The translations under genes and the position numbers were made by a program. Below the pieces are notes generated by a model. That model made no database searches. It was not told the DNA's origin and worked only from the letters and a program-made list of their open reading frames with translations. Below are positions 15,520-24,648 of a DNA stretch of 64,000 bases, in pieces. Positions within the stretch are counted from its first letter, which is position 1. Each line of letters starts with the position of its first letter. The stretch is from Sporolactobacillus kofuensis (GTDB lineage Bacteria > Bacillota > Bacilli > Bacillales > Sporolactobacillaceae), in assembly GCF_024125425.1 (NCBI RefSeq), contig NZ_JAMXWN010000002.1, positions 248,001 through 312,000 on the forward strand. The letters are read 5' to 3'.

Positions 15520-16113
15520 ATGGAGAACGAAAAACTGTATATTATTCGTCCGGAAACAATGGCCTTGCTTCCCTACGACCGTTCTGACGGGAGTTTAGGC
15601 ACGCTGATTATTGAGGAAACGCGAACATGTCAAGTGGCGCAAACACCGTTACAGATCGTCCAGGAATCCTGCAGTTATTATGGGTCAACCTACAGCGGCA
15701 GAAAGAAAATTGCCATGATGATGGGTTACAAAAGCATGCCGCCTATTTGTGTATGCAACGAACTGGGTATCTATTTTCTGCCGCTCATGGCGGAAGCGTC
15801 AAGAAACTGTGTGTGGCTTGCCCATTCCCATATTCGTCAATGGGCAAAGAGTGAAGAGACCCCCGGAACTATTTTCGCTTATTTAACGCATAATCAAAAA
15901 ATTGAATTACCAATAAATATTCGCCCGTTTTTCAACAAGGTCATGAAAACAGCACAATACCGACTTCAGATTCGCGAACGAATCGCACCTTATCAGATTC
16001 TTGATACTGGTGTACCTCGAAAGCAAGTCCATGAGCACAACATTAGAATTAATGAAAGAGGTACATTTTTCATTCACCTGAATGACGAGGGAGAGGATTT
16101 ATCCGAAGCATAA
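15520..16113 (+). CDS. comK: Competence transcription factor ComK
   Basis: The master regulator of genetic competence, which binds paired AT-boxes in late competence promoters. The 197-aa protein shows the family core PLQIVQESCSYYGSTYSGRKK, followed by PPICVCNELGIYFLP, WLAHSHIRQW and ELPI near the middle. This is the order found in Bacillus ComK (about 190 aa). The start at 15520 is set by GAGGAG seven nt upstream; the in-frame ATGs at 15505 and 15514 overlap or abut that SD. It is monocistronic and followed by a terminator. The divergent C-terminus is normal for non-subtilis homologues. Its presence suggests genetic capacity for competence, not proven transformability. Confidence 0.88.
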   Translation: MENEKLYIIRPETMALLPYDRSDGSLGTLIIEETRTCQVAQTPLQIVQESCSYYGSTYSGRKKIAMMMGYKSMPPICVCNELGIYFLPLMAEASRNCVWLAHSHIRQWAKSEETPGTIFAYLTHNQKIELPINIRPFFNKVMKTAQYRLQIRERIAPYQILDTGVPRKQVHEHNIRINERGTFFIHLNDEGEDLSEA

Positions 16114-16127
16114 TAGCGTGATCAAAG

Positions 16128-16173
16128 CACCCCGATGATTGGCGTAATCCAGCCAATAGTCGGGGTGTTTTTT
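16128..16173 (+). terminator. Terminator of comK
   Basis: CACCCCGA pairs with TCGGGGTG, with an inner ATTGGC/GCCAAT stem, and is followed by six T. Confidence 0.92.
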
Positions 16174-16251
16174 GTAAGAAAGGAAAGTATAAAATTTTGG
16201 ACTTAGATACTAGGATGAACGGCATTTATTTCGTCAAAATTTAAGCTCAAA

Positions 16252-16402
16252 ACCGAAAGTACGAGACTCCTTCGGGACCGTTCTAGTTGATGCGAGCCAA
16301 GGGAGACCCCGTAGATAGAGGATTGACCGAGGAGGCTTCCGGGTCGCCTGTGGCAATCGATCGAAGCACAATGATAAAAAATATGAGACCAGAGTTTTTT
16401 AC
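16252..16402 (+). repeat. Dispersed repeat family, copy C
   Basis: Recognisable by ACGAGACTCCTTCGGGACC, GCGAGCCAAGGGAGACCCCG and CGAGGAGGCTTCCGGGTCGCC. It is more diverged than the 47-48 kb copies. The apparent short reading frame across it is a by-product of the repeat. Confidence 0.75.
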
Positions 16403-16566
16403 CAAGCTAAATCTCCTACGCGTATCTGAAGTCTGTAAACCCGCATACACTGACTTAGATAAAATACCTAGAGAAAAGGGTATACTAATTCAAAAAGGTC
16501 AATCGGGTTGAGTAGGTAAATGATTTTCATCATTTCGACATATTGGTTACGTTTGCATGAAAATAA

Positions 16567-16607
16567 AACAGATAATTTATCTGTTATACTATAACTGTAA
16601 TATAACA
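16567..16607 (+). promoter_or_regulatory. Operator cluster upstream of the HAD/G1PDH operon
   Basis: Two overlapping inverted repeats are present: AACAGATAA-T-TTATCTGTT (16567-16585), a perfect 9-1-9 palindrome, and TGTTATA-N12-TATAACA (16582-16607). The 15-mer ATCTGTTATACTATA at 16579-16593 recurs exactly upstream of the gntR gene at 40902-40916. TATACT at 16585-16590 may be a -10 element. Confidence 0.6.
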
Positions 16608-16631
16608 GAACAAATAAAGGAGAACTATTAT

Positions 16632-17303
16632 ATGACAAAATCCTTCCTTTTTCTTTCTGATTTCGATGGCACACTCTCCGATAAAGATTTTTTTCATGTG
16701 ATCATTGACCGACATTTTGCTGATCAACGTGACAAGCTCTATGATGATTGGGATAAGAAAGTCATGACTGATCTTGACTATCTGAGCCGATTATTTAAAT
16801 CTATAGATCGCGATCAAGTAGGGATTGATGAAGATATTGATGCGGTACCTTTTGATCCCTATGCCAAAAAGGTGATTGAACACGTTAAAGCGCTTGGCGG
16901 TGCGTTTGTAGTCATCAGTGCAGGTACAGATTACTATATTAAACGTATTTTTGAGAAACAGGGTATAACAGATGTTAAAATCTATTCTAATCCTGGTGTA
17001 TATGAAAATCGTGGAATTCAGCTCAAGCCTGATCCAAACGGTTCTTATTACTCAGAACTGTATGGTATTGACAAACAGAAGCTTGCGCGTGATCTGATGA
17101 AAGAGTACAACACCGTATTGTTTGCAGGAGACAGTCTTCCTGATCTGAAAGCAGCCATGCTGGCAGATACCATTTTTGCCAAAGGAAAGCTTCAGAATTT
17201 GCTGGATCAAGAAAATAAAGAGTACGTCGCCATTAATAGTTTTAAAGATGTAGAGAACTATCTGGCCACACATGAGGAGGCGATCATCAATGGGCAGCGA
17301 TAA
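16632..17303 (+). CDS. HAD-family phosphatase, MtnX/phosphoserine phosphatase-like
   Basis: A 223-aa cytosolic haloacid dehalogenase-type phosphatase. The nucleophile motif DFDGTL is at Asp10-Asp12, motif II is in VVISAGTD, and motif IV is FAGDSLPDLKAA near residue 160. It resembles the MtnX-like group that dephosphorylates small phosphate esters. ATG at 16632 lies behind AAAGGAG; the longer reading frame from 16557 runs through the operator and is not used. The gene overlaps the next gene (glycerol-1-phosphate dehydrogenase-like) by 14 nt, so the two act together. It may remove phosphate from the dehydrogenase product or a derived lipid precursor; that is inference. Confidence 0.85.
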   Translation: MTKSFLFLSDFDGTLSDKDFFHVIIDRHFADQRDKLYDDWDKKVMTDLDYLSRLFKSIDRDQVGIDEDIDAVPFDPYAKKVIEHVKALGGAFVVISAGTDYYIKRIFEKQGITDVKIYSNPGVYENRGIQLKPDPNGSYYSELYGIDKQKLARDLMKEYNTVLFAGDSLPDLKAAMLADTIFAKGKLQNLLDQENKEYVAINSFKDVENYLATHEEAIINGQR

Positions 17304-18351
17304 TCATCAAATTGTTGTACCGTCACTCTTGGATGTACGGAAAGGGAATATGGCGGAAATCGGCAGGTTGCTTGGTCGCCATCAATTTAAAAAAGTAGTT
17401 CTTTTCTTCGGCATGGGCTTAACAGAAATGCTTGGAGAAACCGTGTTTGCATCAATGAAAGAAGCGGGTATCGATGTTTTGGAAACAACTGAGATCAACG
17501 ATATTGATATTGATCATGTTGTTGATTACGCTTTTCAGCTTCCATTCCAGACAGAGGCAGTGGTCGGGATCGGCGGAGGTAAAGCGCTTGACGCGGCGAA
17601 ATACACAGCGTTATTGCGTAAATGGCCGTTCATCAGTGTGCCGACTTCGACATCAAACGATGGGTTCTCAAGTTCCAACACATCGCTGACCATTCATGGT
17701 CGCCGTATTTCGGTGCATGCGAAGATGCCCTATGGCATTCTCATTGATATTGATGTTGTGAAAAGTGCACCGGAATGCTTTATCTATTCCGGAGTTGGGG
17801 ATCTTGTTTCTAAGATTACGGCAGCTGAAGATTGGATTTTAGAGGAAAAGAAAGGCGTCACACGGGTAGATGATTGTGCGTTAATGATCTCGAAGAAAGC
17901 GGTAAACAGTTTTGTCCGCACCGATTTTGGTACGATCCGTGATGACCTCTTTCTTAAAGAATTGGTAGACTCTTTGACAATGGCTGGTATATCGATGGAA
18001 ATTGCCGGGAACAGTGCACCGACCAGCGGCAGTGAACATCTGATTTCACATGCACTCGATACTTTTTCAGCAAAACCGCAGCTTCACGGCATCCAGGTTG
18101 GTGTTGCCACCTACCTGATGAGCAAGGTACAGGATCATCGTTATGAACGCGTGACAAAAGTGTTGCAGAGCACCGGCTTTTTCACATACGCAAAGTCCGT
18201 GGGGATGACTATTGCGGATTTTGACATGGCGATCGATCGAGCACCGGAGATGAAACCGATGCGTCATACCTACCTTCATGAAGAAAAATATCGAGAGCTT
18301 GCACATCAGATCTTACATGACGATCCGATTTTGCAGGACATACTTATTTGA
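17290..18351 (+). CDS. sn-glycerol-1-phosphate dehydrogenase family protein (AraM/EgsA-like)
   Basis: A 353-aa metal-dependent dehydrogenase of the glycerol dehydrogenase/AraM superfamily. Such enzymes reduce dihydroxyacetone phosphate to sn-glycerol 1-phosphate. In Bacillus AraM supplies heptaprenylglyceryl phosphate synthesis, and in archaea it starts ether-lipid synthesis. The NAD-binding GIGGGKALDAAKY (about 93-105), PTSTSNDGFSS (118-128), the metal ligand Asp of GVGDLVSK (171) and the His-containing SGSEHLISHAL are all present. ATG at 17290 follows AGGAGG. It is the second gene of a pair with a HAD phosphatase. No prenyltransferase gene is adjacent. Confidence 0.85.
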   Translation: MGSDNHQIVVPSLLDVRKGNMAEIGRLLGRHQFKKVVLFFGMGLTEMLGETVFASMKEAGIDVLETTEINDIDIDHVVDYAFQLPFQTEAVVGIGGGKALDAAKYTALLRKWPFISVPTSTSNDGFSSSNTSLTIHGRRISVHAKMPYGILIDIDVVKSAPECFIYSGVGDLVSKITAAEDWILEEKKGVTRVDDCALMISKKAVNSFVRTDFGTIRDDLFLKELVDSLTMAGISMEIAGNSAPTSGSEHLISHALDTFSAKPQLHGIQVGVATYLMSKVQDHRYERVTKVLQSTGFFTYAKSVGMTIADFDMAIDRAPEMKPMRHTYLHEEKYRELAHQILHDDPILQDILI

Positions 18352-18378
18352 TTAAGATAATTACTCAATAGATTTAGG

Positions 18379-18407
18379 AAACAGAGGCAATTGTCTCTGT
18401 TTTTTTC
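18379..18407 (+). terminator. Terminator of the HAD/G1PDH operon
   Basis: AAACAGAG and CTCTGTTT arms are followed by a T-run. Confidence 0.85.
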
Positions 18408-18632
18408 TTTCTCGCCTTAGATTGATCGATAAGTCCTATAAAGCAAATGATCAGCTTCCGAGATGGATCAGTCTCTCGATCCGACATGATCTTGACAAGG
18501 ATTCTGAAAAATTTGTAGTTGAGGCCTTAATAAATCACAGAGTATAATAAAACAAATGGGTACGAAATGAATCGGATTTGTCTCCCTGTGGAAGGACAGT
18601 GGAGCAATTCATCGACAAAGGGGGACCTCACA

Positions 18633-19484
18633 GTGAGCACAATATTATATAATGACCAGTTTATGGCAAGGGAACAGGGTAAGGTTGATATGGAGGACAG
18701 AGGCTATCAATTCGGCGACGGGATCTATGAAGCCCTCCGTGTCTATAACGGAGAGATGTTTCTGCTTGATCTTCATATGAAACGATTGAACCGAAGTGCA
18801 CGGGAATTACGTTTAACGCTTCCTTATGATACGGATCATCTTGTGGAGAACTTGAACAAATTAATTAAAGACAACGAGATGAACGATGGTTACGTTTACT
18901 TTCAGATTACACGTGGTGCGATCGCACGAAAGCATCGTTTTCCAGAAAAACCGATCAGCTCTGTACTTACTGCCAGTGTCGAAGCGACGACTCAAGATGA
19001 AGATCTCTATCCGGATGGCATTAAGGCAAGTTTGATCGACGACATTCGCTGGCTGCGCTGCGACATCAAGACACTGAATTTGCTTGGAAATGTGCTCGCC
19101 AATCAGGAAGCCTTTGAAAAAGGAAGTGCCGAAGCGATCTTACATCGGGACGGCGTGGTGACTGAAGGATCAACATGTAACGTATTCATCGTGAAGGATG
19201 GTGTATTAATTACGCATCCGGCCAATCACTTTATATTAAATGGGATTACACGTCTCTTTGTCTTGCAGCTTGCGGAACAGCTTGGCATTCCGGTTGAGGA
19301 GCGTACATACACAACCGATGAATTGCTGGATGCGGATGAAGCTTTTATCACAAGTACCGGCGTACGTGTGACTCCGGTTGTGCAGATTGACGAGCATCCG
19401 GTTGGAGATGGCAAGCCGGGCGCAATCACAAGCCGCCTACTTGATGCGTTTAATCATGAAATCGCGCAATTCATCGCAAAATAA
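18633..19484 (+). CDS. dat: D-amino acid aminotransferase
   Basis: A PLP fold-type IV transaminase making D-alanine and D-glutamate for peptidoglycan. The catalytic Lys is Lys146 in DIKTLNLLGNVLANQ, which matches Lys145 of the Bacillus enzyme. EGSTCNVFIV near residue 180 and the STGVRVTPV phosphate-binding segment are also typical. GTG at 18633 is behind AAAGGGGGA and gives 283 aa, the normal family length. The upstream in-frame ATG at 18567 would add 22 unconserved residues. A possible promoter (TTGAGG, 18-bp spacer, TATAAT near 18543) lies before it. It is monocistronic. Confidence 0.93.
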   Translation: MSTILYNDQFMAREQGKVDMEDRGYQFGDGIYEALRVYNGEMFLLDLHMKRLNRSARELRLTLPYDTDHLVENLNKLIKDNEMNDGYVYFQITRGAIARKHRFPEKPISSVLTASVEATTQDEDLYPDGIKASLIDDIRWLRCDIKTLNLLGNVLANQEAFEKGSAEAILHRDGVVTEGSTCNVFIVKDGVLITHPANHFILNGITRLFVLQLAEQLGIPVEERTYTTDELLDADEAFITSTGVRVTPVVQIDEHPVGDGKPGAITSRLLDAFNHEIAQFIAK

Positions 19485-19511
19485 TTCCCTTTTTTCAAGG
19501 ATGTACATGAA

Positions 19512-19540
19512 TTGTCACGATACAATAAATGCAGTATAAT
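19512..19540 (+). promoter_or_regulatory. Strong sigma-A promoter
   Basis: TTGTCA (19512-19517), a 17-bp spacer and perfect TATAAT (19535-19540). The only reading frame with an SD downstream is the 35-codon ORF at 19609. Confidence 0.75.
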
Positions 19541-19608
19541 GCAAGAACCGCGACATTTTTAATGGCGCACAAGCACGGTAAACTGTATCAGAATAAGAGG
19601 GTTGAATC

Positions 19609-19716
19609 ATGACTGCACGCATTGATAAGAGCTTAATGGCAAATGAGAAAATGAATGCACTTGTCTTCACATTGTTTGTGCCTCAAAGCTCAAAAGGTGA
19701 TTATCAAATCGCGTAG
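19609..19716 (+). CDS. Candidate small protein of 35 aa
   Basis: ATG at 19609 follows AAGAGGG and reads MTARIDKSLMANEKMNALVF, then a short hydrophobic stretch and a polar tail QSSKGDYQIA, ending at TAG 19714-19716. A near-consensus promoter is 70 nt upstream, and a terminator-like hairpin with nine T follows at 19748-19799. The three elements together make a self-contained transcription unit. No family was recognised. It could also be a regulatory RNA with a fortuitous frame. Confidence 0.5.
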   Translation: MTARIDKSLMANEKMNALVFTLFVPQSSKGDYQIA

Positions 19717-19747
19717 CGGTGCTGTGGTTCAAGACTTTTGATAAAGA

Positions 19748-19799
19748 GAGTCTGTGGTCCGGCATCTTACATGCCGGCCATGGATTCTTTTTTTTTGAT
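19748..19799 (+). terminator. Terminator of the small-protein unit
   Basis: CCGGCAT/ATGCCGG core extended by GTGG and CCAT pairs, then TTTTTTTTT. Confidence 0.78.
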
Positions 19800-19806
19800 A
19801 ACGAAG

Positions 19807-19978
19807 GATAACCTTTTTACTTAAAAATACAGCGAAGTTGCGATACTCCTGCGGGAGTGCAGGCGAAACGCAGGTAAAAGTATGTCTGAGGAGGATCCTG
19901 GACTGCCGGAGGAAAGCGAGCAATCGAAGTGTAAGTGATGCAAAATAGGGACTGGGCGGTAGTTGCCCAGTAGTTCTC
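19807..19978 (+). repeat. Dispersed repeat family, copy D
   Basis: Starts with ATAACCTTTTTACTTAAAAA, as copy B does. It continues with GATACTCCTGCGGGAG, AAGCGAGCAATCGAAGTGTAA and GACTGGGCGGTAGTTGCCC. Its middle part is diverged. Confidence 0.72.
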
Positions 19979-20079
19979 AACGGAGAAAAATGAAGTGAGC
20001 AGAAACACGTGTGTATACAGGTAGACTGTTTCTCACAAGTTTTTACGGTTTTCTGGTCGTTAAGGTGGGATTTATAGTA

Positions 20080-21369
20080 ATGAAATGGCGTGACTGGGAC
20101 ATTAATTTAAAAGTACGATTAATTGGTGAAGGATTATTTAACATTCTGTTCTGGATGTATTTTCCTTTTATGGCGATTTACTTTTCCAATCATTTCGGTC
20201 AGGAAGTGGCTGGGTTTCTTTTGGTTCTTTCGCAAGTACTCGGTACGGTAATTGGGTTATTTGGCGGCTACTGTGCCGATCATTTCGGTCGTAAGCGGAT
20301 GATGGTTTTCTCGGCAATTGGGCAGACCGTTTGTTTTGCATTCTTCGCTTTAGCCAATTCACCATGGCTTGTTTCTCCATGGGTGACCTTTATCAGTTTT
20401 TCATTTTTGGGTCTGTTTGGCCAATTGTATTGGCCGGCAAGCAGTGCGATGATTGCTGATGTAGTACCCGAGAAGCATCGGGCAAACGTATTCGCCGTCT
20501 TTTATACTTCAATTAATGTGACGGTTGTTGTGGGACCGCTGCTGGGTGCAACCTTTTTCTTTAATGATCGATTCGCTTTTCTGCTCGTTTGCACAGTGGT
20601 CAGTGCCGGGCTCATTTGGGCACTTCAGCACTGGATTCACGAGACGGTTCCGCAAAAGAGCCAAGTGGAGCAACAGACTGGGAAACAGAACTGGACGCAT
20701 CATGTGAAAAATCAATTGAGTGATTATCATGTTATTTTTACCGACCATATTTTTCTGCTGTATATCTTGGCGGGGGTGCTGGTTGCTCAGACATTTATGC
20801 AATTGGATATGCTGATTGCCGTATACACAACGGATAAAGTGCCGATGCAGACTCTGTTCTCATTAGGCGGATGGCATTTCGATGTGAATGGAAAGAATCT
20901 GTTCAGTCTGATGGTATCCACGAATGGACTTTGTGTTGCACTGTTTACGGTCATTGTCACCAAATGGATGACAAAATTTCGTGAAGGCAAAGTATTTATG
21001 GGTTCAGCATTCTGCTATGGTGTTGCGATGATCGTGATCGGCCAAACGTTGAATGTCTGGCTGCTGCTGGGCATGATCGTTCTGTTCTCCTGGGCTGAAC
21101 TCATGGTTGTCGGTGTTCAGGATAGTTTTATTGCGAAGCTTGCTCCGGAGCACTTGCGTGGTCAATATTTTGCTGCTGCAGGATTGCGTTTCTCTCTTGG
21201 GCGGACACTTGCGCCGTTGGCGATCCCGATGACTGTCTGGTTCGGCTATTCACAGACATTCGTTATTTTGGGTATTGTGGCGTTTCTTGGAGTGTTTATT
21301 TACGGACTGATGTTCTCCTTGTTTGATCGTCGGGAAGTACCGATTAACGGTCACTCAGAACATGTATAA
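20080..21369 (+). CDS. Major facilitator superfamily transporter
   Basis: A 429-aa membrane transporter with twelve predicted segments. The MFS motif A appears between segments 2 and 3 as GYCADHFGRKRMM, and a central cytoplasmic loop separates the halves. It is of the drug/H+ antiporter (DHA1-like) type by its motif layout. ATG at 20080 has AAGGTGGG upstream; the longer frame from 20011 lies in repeat-derived DNA. It is transcribed alone toward a convergent ABC operon. The substrate is unknown. Confidence 0.85.
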   Translation: MKWRDWDINLKVRLIGEGLFNILFWMYFPFMAIYFSNHFGQEVAGFLLVLSQVLGTVIGLFGGYCADHFGRKRMMVFSAIGQTVCFAFFALANSPWLVSPWVTFISFSFLGLFGQLYWPASSAMIADVVPEKHRANVFAVFYTSINVTVVVGPLLGATFFFNDRFAFLLVCTVVSAGLIWALQHWIHETVPQKSQVEQQTGKQNWTHHVKNQLSDYHVIFTDHIFLLYILAGVLVAQTFMQLDMLIAVYTTDKVPMQTLFSLGGWHFDVNGKNLFSLMVSTNGLCVALFTVIVTKWMTKFREGKVFMGSAFCYGVAMIVIGQTLNVWLLLGMIVLFSWAELMVVGVQDSFIAKLAPEHLRGQYFAAAGLRFSLGRTLAPLAIPMTVWFGYSQTFVILGIVAFLGVFIYGLMFSLFDRREVPINGHSEHV

Positions 21370-21428
21370 TGGTGTCTTCTTTAACGAAACCTATTGATTG
21401 GCAAAGGACAATATTATAAATAGTTATG

Positions 21429-21470
21429 AAAAAAAGGATGAGAGGCATTAAGCTGCTTCTCATCCTTTTT
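21429..21470. terminator. Bidirectional terminator
   Basis: AAAAAGGATGAGA and TCTCATCCTTTTT arms lie between the convergent MFS gene and the ABC exporter operon. Confidence 0.9.
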
Positions 21471-21488
21471 CTCAATACACTATTCTGG

Positions 21489-22316
21489 TTAGTGCTTGTT
21501 GCGATAGAGATACATGGTGATTGGTGCGAACACAAGAATCAGTACGGCAGAGGAAAGCAATACCCATCCGATTTCGGCAACATTAACGTGACCTTGCATC
21601 AATCCGCGAACTGCAGTAGTTAATAATGATACCGGATTCGCATTGACGACTGCACGGAGCCATGAAGGCATGGTGGATGGATTGACAAAAATGTTGCTGG
21701 CAAAGGTCACTGGAAATAGGAAGGTCATGCTGATGCCCATTACTGCAGCAGATGTCCGCAAGATCAACCCAAGAACGGAGAAGATCCAAGATATGCTGAA
21801 TGCAAAGACCAGCACGAGCACAATTCCAATCACGATACCGACAAAGCCGCCATGCGGACGAAATCCGAGGATAAGACCTAAGGCGATGACAATGATTGAT
21901 GCGATCATGTATCGTGCAGCGTCAGCAAGCAGTGCCCCGACAAGCGGTGACGGGCTCCATATTGGTAATGATCGGAAGCGGTCGAAGGTACCTTTCGAGA
22001 TATCCGTATTTAGTGCAACGCCGGTATAAACCGTGGTAAAAAGGACCGTTTGAACGAGAATGCCGGGGATAAGAAACTGCAAATAGGCACCGGTTGATCC
22101 GGCCAGTGCACCACCAAATAGATAAGTAAACATCAGTGTGAACATGACCGGAAAGAACGTAACGTCAAGAAGCTGTTCCGGTAAATATTTGATTTTCAAC
22201 AACGCTCGCCAAGCGAACGTCAACGATGCTGAGAGTCCATTCGGCTTAGAAGGACGTTGCTGTTCGACCAAGGCAGTTCTCATTTTCTGTTGATCTTGCA
22301 TCGATTCTACACTCAT
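21489..22316 (-). CDS. ABC-2 type exporter permease, DrrB-like
   Basis: A 275-aa membrane subunit with six hydrophobic segments. It has the ABC-2 family features [19 protein letters not shown] at the first segment and [19 protein letters not shown] before the last, matching daunorubicin-resistance type permeases. Its first four bases overlap the end of the ATPase gene, so the pair forms one exporter. The N-terminal 25 residues are polar. Confidence 0.88.
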   Translation of the reverse strand: MSVESMQDQQKMRTALVEQQRPSKPNGLSASLTFAWRALLKIKYLPEQLLDVTFFPVMFTLMFTYLFGGALAGSTGAYLQFLIPGILVQTVLFTTVYTGVALNTDISKGTFDRFRSLPIWSPSPLVGALLADAARYMIASIIVIALGLILGFRPHGGFVGIVIGIVLVLVFAFSISWIFSVLGLILRTSAAVMGISMTFLFPVTFASNIFVNPSTMPSWLRAVVNANPVSLLTTAVRGLMQGHVNVAEIGWVLLSSAVLILVFAPITMYLYRNKH

Positions 22317-23308
22317 TTTGCAGCACCTTCTTCTTGAGTTGTGGGTTCTGCCGGTTTTCCGGTCAATGTCAGGAACACTTCATCAAGGCTAGGCTGACCA
22401 AGTGAAAATTGACTTACCTTGATTTGATTGCTGTTCAGCACATTCAAGGCATCACCAGCATGTTCTGTATCTGCAAGTTGTGCAGACAGAGCGACAGGGT
22501 CTGAGGAAAGGTGAATAGGTACATTCAAGACATCAGCGAGTAAGTGCTGCGCCTGTTCACGCACAGCCGGATCGAGTAAACGAACATGGAGGACACCTGA
22601 ACCAACTGATGCCTTTAACTCGCCGCTTGTTCCTTCGGCAATCATTTTGCCATGGTCAATAACCGCAATGCGGTCGGCAAGCTGATCGGCTTCATCAAGA
22701 TATTGTGTGGTTAGCAGGACTGTTGTTCCCGTATCAACCAGTGCACGCACAATATCCCAAATTTGGTTGCGGCTACGCGGATCGAGTCCGGTCGTCGGTT
22801 CATCGAGAAACAGCAGATCCGGACGAACAACCATACTGGCAGCGATATCGATGCGGCGGCGCATGCCTCCTGAATATTTTTTTACTTGCCTTTTAGCGGC
22901 ATCTTGAAGGCCAAAAGCATCGAGCAATTCGAAAGCTCTCTTTTTTGCTTCTCGCCAAGAATAGCCCATCAAGCGGGCGATCATGATCAAATTTTCAAGA
23001 CCTGACAACACTTCATCGACCGAAGCAAATTGTCCGGTAAGACTAACCCTGCTGCGTACAGCATCCGGTTCGGTTATTAAATCATGCCCCATGATGCGTG
23101 CTTGTCCTTCATCAGGGCGCAACAAGGTGGCAAGCATCTTAATCGTAGTCGTCTTCCCTGCACCATTTGGACCGAGAAAGCCATATACTGTGCCTTGGGG
23201 TATGGCGAGATCAATGCCGTCAACTGCGCGGTTCTTACCGAAGCGCTTCACAAGCCCCGTTGCCTCAACCGCAAGCGCATTGGTCTTCATTTGTTTTGCG
23301 TCGCTCAT
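22313..23308 (-). CDS. ABC exporter ATP-binding protein, DrrA-like
   Basis: A 331-aa ATPase of the daunorubicin-resistance family. Walker A is GPNGAGKT (46-53), signature [10 protein letters not shown] near 144, Walker [13 protein letters not shown] near 165, and the switch His position is Gln in [11 protein letters not shown] as usual in DrrA. The C-terminal extension of about 100 residues is the typical regulatory domain. ATG at 23308 follows GGAGG. It drives the permease downstream and probably gives resistance to a hydrophobic compound; the compound is unknown. Confidence 0.92.
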   Translation of the reverse strand: MSDAKQMKTNALAVEATGLVKRFGKNRAVDGIDLAIPQGTVYGFLGPNGAGKTTTIKMLATLLRPDEGQARIMGHDLITEPDAVRSRVSLTGQFASVDEVLSGLENLIMIARLMGYSWREAKKRAFELLDAFGLQDAAKRQVKKYSGGMRRRIDIAASMVVRPDLLFLDEPTTGLDPRSRNQIWDIVRALVDTGTTVLLTTQYLDEADQLADRIAVIDHGKMIAEGTSGELKASVGSGVLHVRLLDPAVREQAQHLLADVLNVPIHLSSDPVALSAQLADTEHAGDALNVLNSNQIKVSQFSLGQPSLDEVFLTLTGKPAEPTTQEEGAAK

Positions 23309-23567
23309 TTTCTATCCTCCGTTAATCTTTTTCACTCATTCACTAACTTTTCTAGAACACAAGAAAGTTGAATATAAGTCAATTATATGAAATTTTTTCA
23401 ATGAAGGCGAACGTGAGGCAGTAACAGGTGACGATTCATAGCTAGTGAATCAATTACAGGCATGAATTAAAGAGAGAATAGAAGATCTTTTCATCACGTA
23501 TTTTGACTATGTAGTTGCTATAATAAGTGAAGGAGATAACGTTTACATGGAATGGGGAGATCAGACT

Positions 23568-24446
23568 ATGTATCTTGGAGCTATCGAAGCCGGGGGCACG
23601 AAATTTGTTTGTGCGGTTGGTGATGCATCGGGCAAAATTCTAGCTACTGAACGTATTGCAACAGAAACACCAGAGATAACTATGGAAAAGGTCATCAAGT
23701 TTTTCATGAATTTCAAAATTGAAGCGTTAGGCATTGCAACATTTGGTCCGGTGGATTTGGATCCGGAAAGTGGAACGTACGGCACGATCACATCCACACC
23801 GAAACAGGGTTGGGCAAATTATCCATTGCTAAAAACAATGAAGAAAAAGCTAAGCTTGCCGGTGGGCATCACTACGGATGTGAATGGAGCGGCACTTGGA
23901 GAATTATATCGGGGGGCAGGAAAAGGACTAAATGGCTGTCTGTATCTGACCGTGGGGACTGGTATTGGAGGAGGAGCAATATCAGAAGGCCATGTACTTC
24001 AAGGGATGAGCCATCCGGAGATGGGGCATATCCTACTGCGCCGACATCCGAATGATCAAGAATTTGAAGGAATTTGTCCCTACCACAAGGACTGCCTTGA
24101 GGGACTTGCCTCCGGACCAGCGCTTCAAGCCCGCTGGGGGAAACCAGCGCGTGCATTGCCTTCAGATCATAGTGCTTGGGAAATCGAAGCGGATTATCTG
24201 GCCCAAGCGTTGATGCAATACGTATTGATTGTTTCACCAAAACGGATCATTTTGGGCGGTGGGGTCATGAAACAGGCACAACTCTTCCCATTAATTCGAG
24301 AAAAATTACGCTTGTATCTCAATAACTATGTCGCTTTTCCTGAGCTCAATGCGGATATTGATGCGTACGTTGTACCACCAGCGCTTGGTGACAACGCAGG
24401 AATTACCGGAGCACTAATTCTCGCAAAACAAAGTTTAGTAAAATGA
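23568..24446 (+). CDS. ROK family fructokinase
   Basis: A sugar kinase that phosphorylates fructose. The phosphate-binding EAGGTKFVCAVG is at residues 7-18, with sugar-binding DVNGAALGE and GTGIGGG near 103 and 128. The ROK zinc-binding pattern HPEMGH...CPYHKDCLEG is complete. The protein begins with conserved sequence at MYLGAIEAGG, so ATG 23568 (SD GGGGAGA) is preferred over 23547 (SD AAGGAG, 10-nt spacing). It is monocistronic with no sucrose genes nearby, and other hexoses remain possible. Confidence 0.88.
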   Translation: MYLGAIEAGGTKFVCAVGDASGKILATERIATETPEITMEKVIKFFMNFKIEALGIATFGPVDLDPESGTYGTITSTPKQGWANYPLLKTMKKKLSLPVGITTDVNGAALGELYRGAGKGLNGCLYLTVGTGIGGGAISEGHVLQGMSHPEMGHILLRRHPNDQEFEGICPYHKDCLEGLASGPALQARWGKPARALPSDHSAWEIEADYLAQALMQYVLIVSPKRIILGGGVMKQAQLFPLIREKLRLYLNNYVAFPELNADIDAYVVPPALGDNAGITGALILAKQSLVK

Positions 24447-24474
24447 CTAGCGTTTTGAGTATAGTCCATTCAGA

Positions 24475-24506
24475 GACGAACGGAAAAATCTTTCCGTTCG
24501 TTTTTC
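24475..24506 (+). terminator. Terminator of the fructokinase gene
   Basis: GAACGGAAA and TTTCCGTTC arms followed by GTTTTT. Confidence 0.9.
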
Positions 24507-24648
24507 ATTATTCGCAGACTAATATCAATGTTCCTGGTATTCTTACAACGCCTCGAACCCATGAAAGAGAGGCAATGGATAACTTCCTTGTATTCTGTTG
24601 TACACTGAGGCGCGCATGTCCATGGTCAAATAAGAATCTGAGCAGTTT

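Noticed and set aside
16287-16511. 74-codon open frame after comK
   Set aside because: It crosses repeat copy C and non-conserved DNA, with no SD and no protein-like features.
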